Assembly (NCBI GenBank): GCA_014642895.1
Contig: BMJD01000018.1
Span: forward strand, 1-64,000
DNA: 64,000 nt
Direction of reading: 5' to 3'
DNA from: Lentibacillus populi
GTDB taxonomy: Bacteria > Bacillota > Bacilli > Bacillales > Amphibacillaceae
The number at the start of each line of letters is the position of its first letter. Positions within the stretch are counted from its first letter, which is position 1. This document shows positions 61,531-64,000 of the stretch, piece by piece. The position numbers and the translations under genes are program-made. The notes beneath the pieces are model-generated. The model saw only the letters and a program-made list of their open reading frames with translations. It did no database searches and was not told where the DNA came from.

Positions 61531-62565
61531 TTATTTGGCGTCTCTAATTTTTTGCAATAAATCTTCAACACCCATCTCTTTAACGGCTTTATCCTGTAAA
61601 GGCTTTGCTAACTCTATAAATGGTTGACGATCAATTTCGTTAACCTTTGCACCTTCATCAATTGCTTTTTGTTTTGCTTCATCCTCCTGTTTGTAAAGTG
61701 CCTCGCGTTCAGCTTTAACAGAAGCTTCTGCTGCATCCAAAATGATTTGTCGTTGTTCTTCCGTATATTCATCAAACTTGTTGCCATTAACTAATAAGAA
61801 ACGTGTTGTATAGTCGTGCCCAGTTTCCGTAATATATTTACCATTATCAGTGGTATGATGGTTTTGTTGAACAAAGTACGGGTATGCGTTTTCAGCCGAA
61901 TCGACAACATCCTGCTGCAATGCCTGATACAATTCACCCCAAGCTACGTCTGTAGGAACGGAACCTGTCTGTTTCCAGTAGTCTGCTACAACACCAGATG
62001 TTTGAGTTCTAATTGTCAATCCTTTTAAGTCATCCATTGAATTGATCGGTTTTTTACCATAATAATGACGTACACCAGCAGACCAATAACCAATCAATTT
62101 GAAATCATTATTTGACTTTTCATTGATGATTTTAGCCATTTTGTCTCCAACCTCACCGTCTACTACTTGCTCCCAATGATCATAACTGTCGAATAGGTAT
62201 GGTAATGCAAATAAATCAACTTCTTTAATGCCTGTTTGTGTCATAAATCCTGGAGAAACAAGCACCACGTCAGCTGCACCAAGTTTCAGTTTCTCAACTA
62301 ATTCTGATTCTTCTGTACCAATGGTTCCAGCATGTACCTCTAATTCAATATTTCCATCAGATTTACTTTCCACTACCTCCTTAAATTTCAATAATCCATC
62401 TTGATATGGGTTGTCCGGGTCAGTTTGATTGTGGGCTGCAACAATCTTGATTTTACCGCCATCCTTGCCAGAACCTGATCCTGCACTTTCATCGCTGCCA
62501 CAACCTGCTAATGCAGTAAAAAGTACTAATGCAAGTCCAAATGCTAATAGTTGAAATTTCTTCAT
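61531..62565 (-). CDS. TRAP transporter solute-binding lipoprotein (DctP type)
   Basis: A 344-residue extracytoplasmic binding protein anchored as a lipoprotein (lipobox LAGC, about 19-22). DctP features are GTEESELVEKLKLGAADVVL, the carboxylate-binding Arg in KGLTIRTQTSGVV, and ENAYPYFVQQNHHT. The sugar-acid enzymes of the operon suggest an acid such as a hexuronate, aldonate or keto-deoxy sugar acid as ligand. Confidence 0.92.
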   Translation of the reverse strand: MKKFQLLAFGLALVLFTALAGCGSDESAGSGSGKDGGKIKIVAAHNQTDPDNPYQDGLLKFKEVVESKSDGNIELEVHAGTIGTEESELVEKLKLGAADVVLVSPGFMTQTGIKEVDLFALPYLFDSYDHWEQVVDGEVGDKMAKIINEKSNNDFKLIGYWSAGVRHYYGKKPINSMDDLKGLTIRTQTSGVVADYWKQTGSVPTDVAWGELYQALQQDVVDSAENAYPYFVQQNHHTTDNGKYITETGHDYTTRFLLVNGNKFDEYTEEQRQIILDAAEASVKAEREALYKQEDEAKQKAIDEGAKVNEIDRQPFIELAKPLQDKAVKEMGVEDLLQKIRDAK

Positions 62566-62587
62566 TTTAAATTCTCCCTTCGGCCAT

Positions 62588-63223
62588 TTATTTTATTTCT
62601 TTCAATCTATTTACAAATTGTCTAGCCTTTTCGATTAATAGCCTATAATCACTAGGTTCTTTAAGTTCTTCTGCATTGACTAAATTGCTTCCTATTCCGA
62701 CCGCTATACCTCCTTTAATAAGGTATTGATTCATATTTTCCAACGTAATTCCGCCTGTTACCATGAGTGGAATGTGTGGTAATGGACCATGAATGTTTTT
62801 GATATAATTCGGTCCAAACACATCTGCTGGAAATACCTTGACCATACCTGCACCATTTTCATATGCCGTTAAAATCTCTGTTGGTGTTAAGGCACCAGAT
62901 ATCATTAAAATGCCGTACCTGTTCGCAAATTTTATAGTATCAGCATTTAAAGTCGGGGAAACAATAAATTCTGCACCTGCCATAATAATTGATCGAGCTG
63001 TTTCAGTATCCAGAACAGTTCCCGCCCCCAAAAGTACCTTATCAGAAAATGTTTCTGCTATTTTTTCAATTAAGGTTGTTACCTTAGGTGTCTCAGCCGT
63101 AATCTCAATCGCTTTCACGCCACCTTTATACAGCGCATCGACGATTGGGATAATATTGGTTTCATCCGCTTTACGAATTACTGCTACAATCGAGTTTGCT
63201 TCAATCTTTTCAAGGATACTCAT
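62588..63223 (-). CDS. eda: KDPG/KHG aldolase
   Basis: A 211-residue class I aldolase of the Entner-Doudoroff pathway that splits 2-keto-3-deoxy-6-phosphogluconate into pyruvate and glyceraldehyde 3-phosphate. IVAVIRKADE, IEITAETP, LLGAGTVLD and the Schiff-base Lys in GMVKVFPADVFGP are visible; GGITLENMNQYL binds phosphate. GAAAGG precedes the ATG. Confidence 0.9.
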   Translation of the reverse strand: MSILEKIEANSIVAVIRKADETNIIPIVDALYKGGVKAIEITAETPKVTTLIEKIAETFSDKVLLGAGTVLDTETARSIIMAGAEFIVSPTLNADTIKFANRYGILMISGALTPTEILTAYENGAGMVKVFPADVFGPNYIKNIHGPLPHIPLMVTGGITLENMNQYLIKGGIAVGIGSNLVNAEELKEPSDYRLLIEKARQFVNRLKEIK

Positions 63224-63245
63224 CCTTTCACCACCATCCTAACTG

Positions 63246-63803
63246 CTATTCCAAATTGGCATGCCGTTTGTTTAAATTTGTATTATCGCTTTCATCTGAT
63301 TTTGCTTGCAAAAGATGAACCATTAATGCATCTAGCAATAAATGTGCTGATTGGTCAAACTGGCTTCCCAGCGGTTGAATCGTTCCAGGTTCATGTGATT
63401 CTCGTTTTTTGGTAGCAGCCGGAATAAATACAGTACAGTTTGAAAGTTGTCCAATCTTAGAATCTCTGTTCGTCGTAACTAATGCTAAATCAGTTCCAAC
63501 ATCTTTTGCTTTCTCGGCAAATTGTACTAATGAGCCCGTACTGCCTGATCCTGAAATAATGATTAATAAATCTTCTTTTCCAATGCTTGGTGTGATTGTT
63601 TCTCCAACAACATAGACAGAATAACCACTTTGCATTAGTCGCATGGCAAAGACCTTCCCAATCAAACCCGACCTGCCAGTTCCTGAAACAAAGATTCGTT
63701 TTGCGCTCGTAATTTGATGCCCTAATACAACAACCTGACTTTCATCTAAATTTTTCAAGACCTCAGCAACCTCTTCCGTAACTGTTTCAATGATTTTTCT
63801 CAT
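63246..63803 (-). CDS. 6-phospho-3-hexuloisomerase (SIS domain)
   Basis: A 185-residue sugar isomerase domain protein resembling B. subtilis HxlB. IFVSGTGRSGLIGKVFAMRL, VVGETITPSIGKEDLLIIIS, GSGSTGSL and the C-terminal PLGSQFDQSAHLLLDALM are family motifs. It interconverts hexulose 6-phosphate and fructose 6-phosphate, the partner reaction of HPS. AAAGGAG precedes the ATG. It is the first enzyme gene of the operon, 58 nt behind the LacI gene. Confidence 0.88.
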   Translation of the reverse strand: MRKIIETVTEEVAEVLKNLDESQVVVLGHQITSAKRIFVSGTGRSGLIGKVFAMRLMQSGYSVYVVGETITPSIGKEDLLIIISGSGSTGSLVQFAEKAKDVGTDLALVTTNRDSKIGQLSNCTVFIPAATKKRESHEPGTIQPLGSQFDQSAHLLLDALMVHLLQAKSDESDNTNLNKRHANLE

Positions 63804-63861
63804 TGCTTCAATCTCCTTTCCTATTTCGATATAGTGTTTTCATAGAACAACAAAAAAAGAT

Positions 63862-64000
63862 TTAGGTCTTGGAGGAGGATACCCGAACGATTAACCTAGG
63901 TTTGAATCGGTCAATATTTGCTACCTCTTCTCTACTGTCCTTGTTGGTTATTTTATCTAACAGCACCTTAGCAGCCCGTTTCCCCATATCAAATGTTGGC
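63862..64000 (-). CDS. C-terminal end of a LacI-family regulator (cut by window edge)
   Basis: The minus strand from the window end reads FDMGKRAAKVLLDKITNKDS and ends RLIVRVSSSKT-stop at 63862. FDMG-x-RAA-x-x-LLDKI and the RLIVRVSS end are typical of the C-terminus of LacI/GalR repressors. It lies directly upstream of the isomerase gene in the same direction and is probably the regulator of the operon. Start lies outside. Confidence 0.8.
   Translation of the reverse strand, partial: PTFDMGKRAAKVLLDKITNKDSREEVANIDRFKPRLIVRVSSSKT

Overview
The window looks like chromosome of a low-GC Bacillota species, most likely a Bacillaceae genus such as Virgibacillus, Oceanobacillus or Lentibacillus. The reasons are strong AGGAGG-type ribosome binding sites, frequent TTG and GTG starts, a CcpA-type cre site, a homologue of the Bacillus protein Mistic, three exported enzymes carrying a Bacillaceae-type C-terminal domain (I recall it as FIMAH), and a GC-rich intergenic repeat of a kind I remember from these genera. 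No rRNA, tRNA or CRISPR array was seen.

Layout. 1-2 kb: an oligopeptide-binding lipoprotein next to a decayed permease gene. 2.9-6.7 kb: two exported hydrolases (a beta-lactamase-fold serine hydrolase and gamma-glutamyltransferase) that end in the same domain. 7.3-10.2 kb: a Mistic homologue, a split HipA-like kinase/HIRAN pair whose kinase gene is broken, and a broken sigma-70-family gene. 10.5-14.7 kb: an AEC permease, then an operon of an M20 amidohydrolase and a two-part membrane protein (DUF3100 plus a four-helix partner). 14.9-16.8 kb: glcD-like and aldA-like genes, both beheaded at a single junction. 17.1-26.9 kb: a divergent region under two ROK/XylR-like operators: a large exported PIG-L protein, the ROK regulator, an Fe3+/polyamine-type ABC importer and an ArgH-family lyase. 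27-34 kb: IS200 remnant, a second importer of the same class with HAD phosphatase and DeoR regulator, and duplicated scraps of an M20 peptidase gene. 34.4-40.1 kb: a complete rbsRKDACB ribose operon with dual operators, promoter and cre site. 40.5-48 kb: a secondary-amine catabolic cluster (sarcosine-oxidase-like enzyme, SSS symporter, three-subunit HcnABC/LhpBEF-like dehydrogenase, another FAD amine oxidase, GntR regulator). 48.4-51 kb: an apparently intact IS4-family element and a graveyard of gene fragments. 51-56.6 kb: amidohydrolase, creatinase-like M24 protein, SSS symporter and PucR regulator. 57.3-64 kb: an operon for hexulose-phosphate synthase and isomerase, a KdgK-like kinase, RpiA, a TRAP transporter, KDPG aldolase and a LacI regulator cut by the window end.

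How it fits together. Most of the window is uptake plus catabolism modules, each with its own local regulator. An attractive but unproven link joins three of them: the creatinase-like module could yield sarcosine, the amine-oxidase cluster could demethylate it and release formaldehyde, and hexulose-phosphate synthase/isomerase could fix formaldehyde onto ribulose 5-phosphate that RpiA and the ribose operon can supply. Gene decay is unusually common: at least eleven broken genes or fragments were recognised, two next to IS elements.
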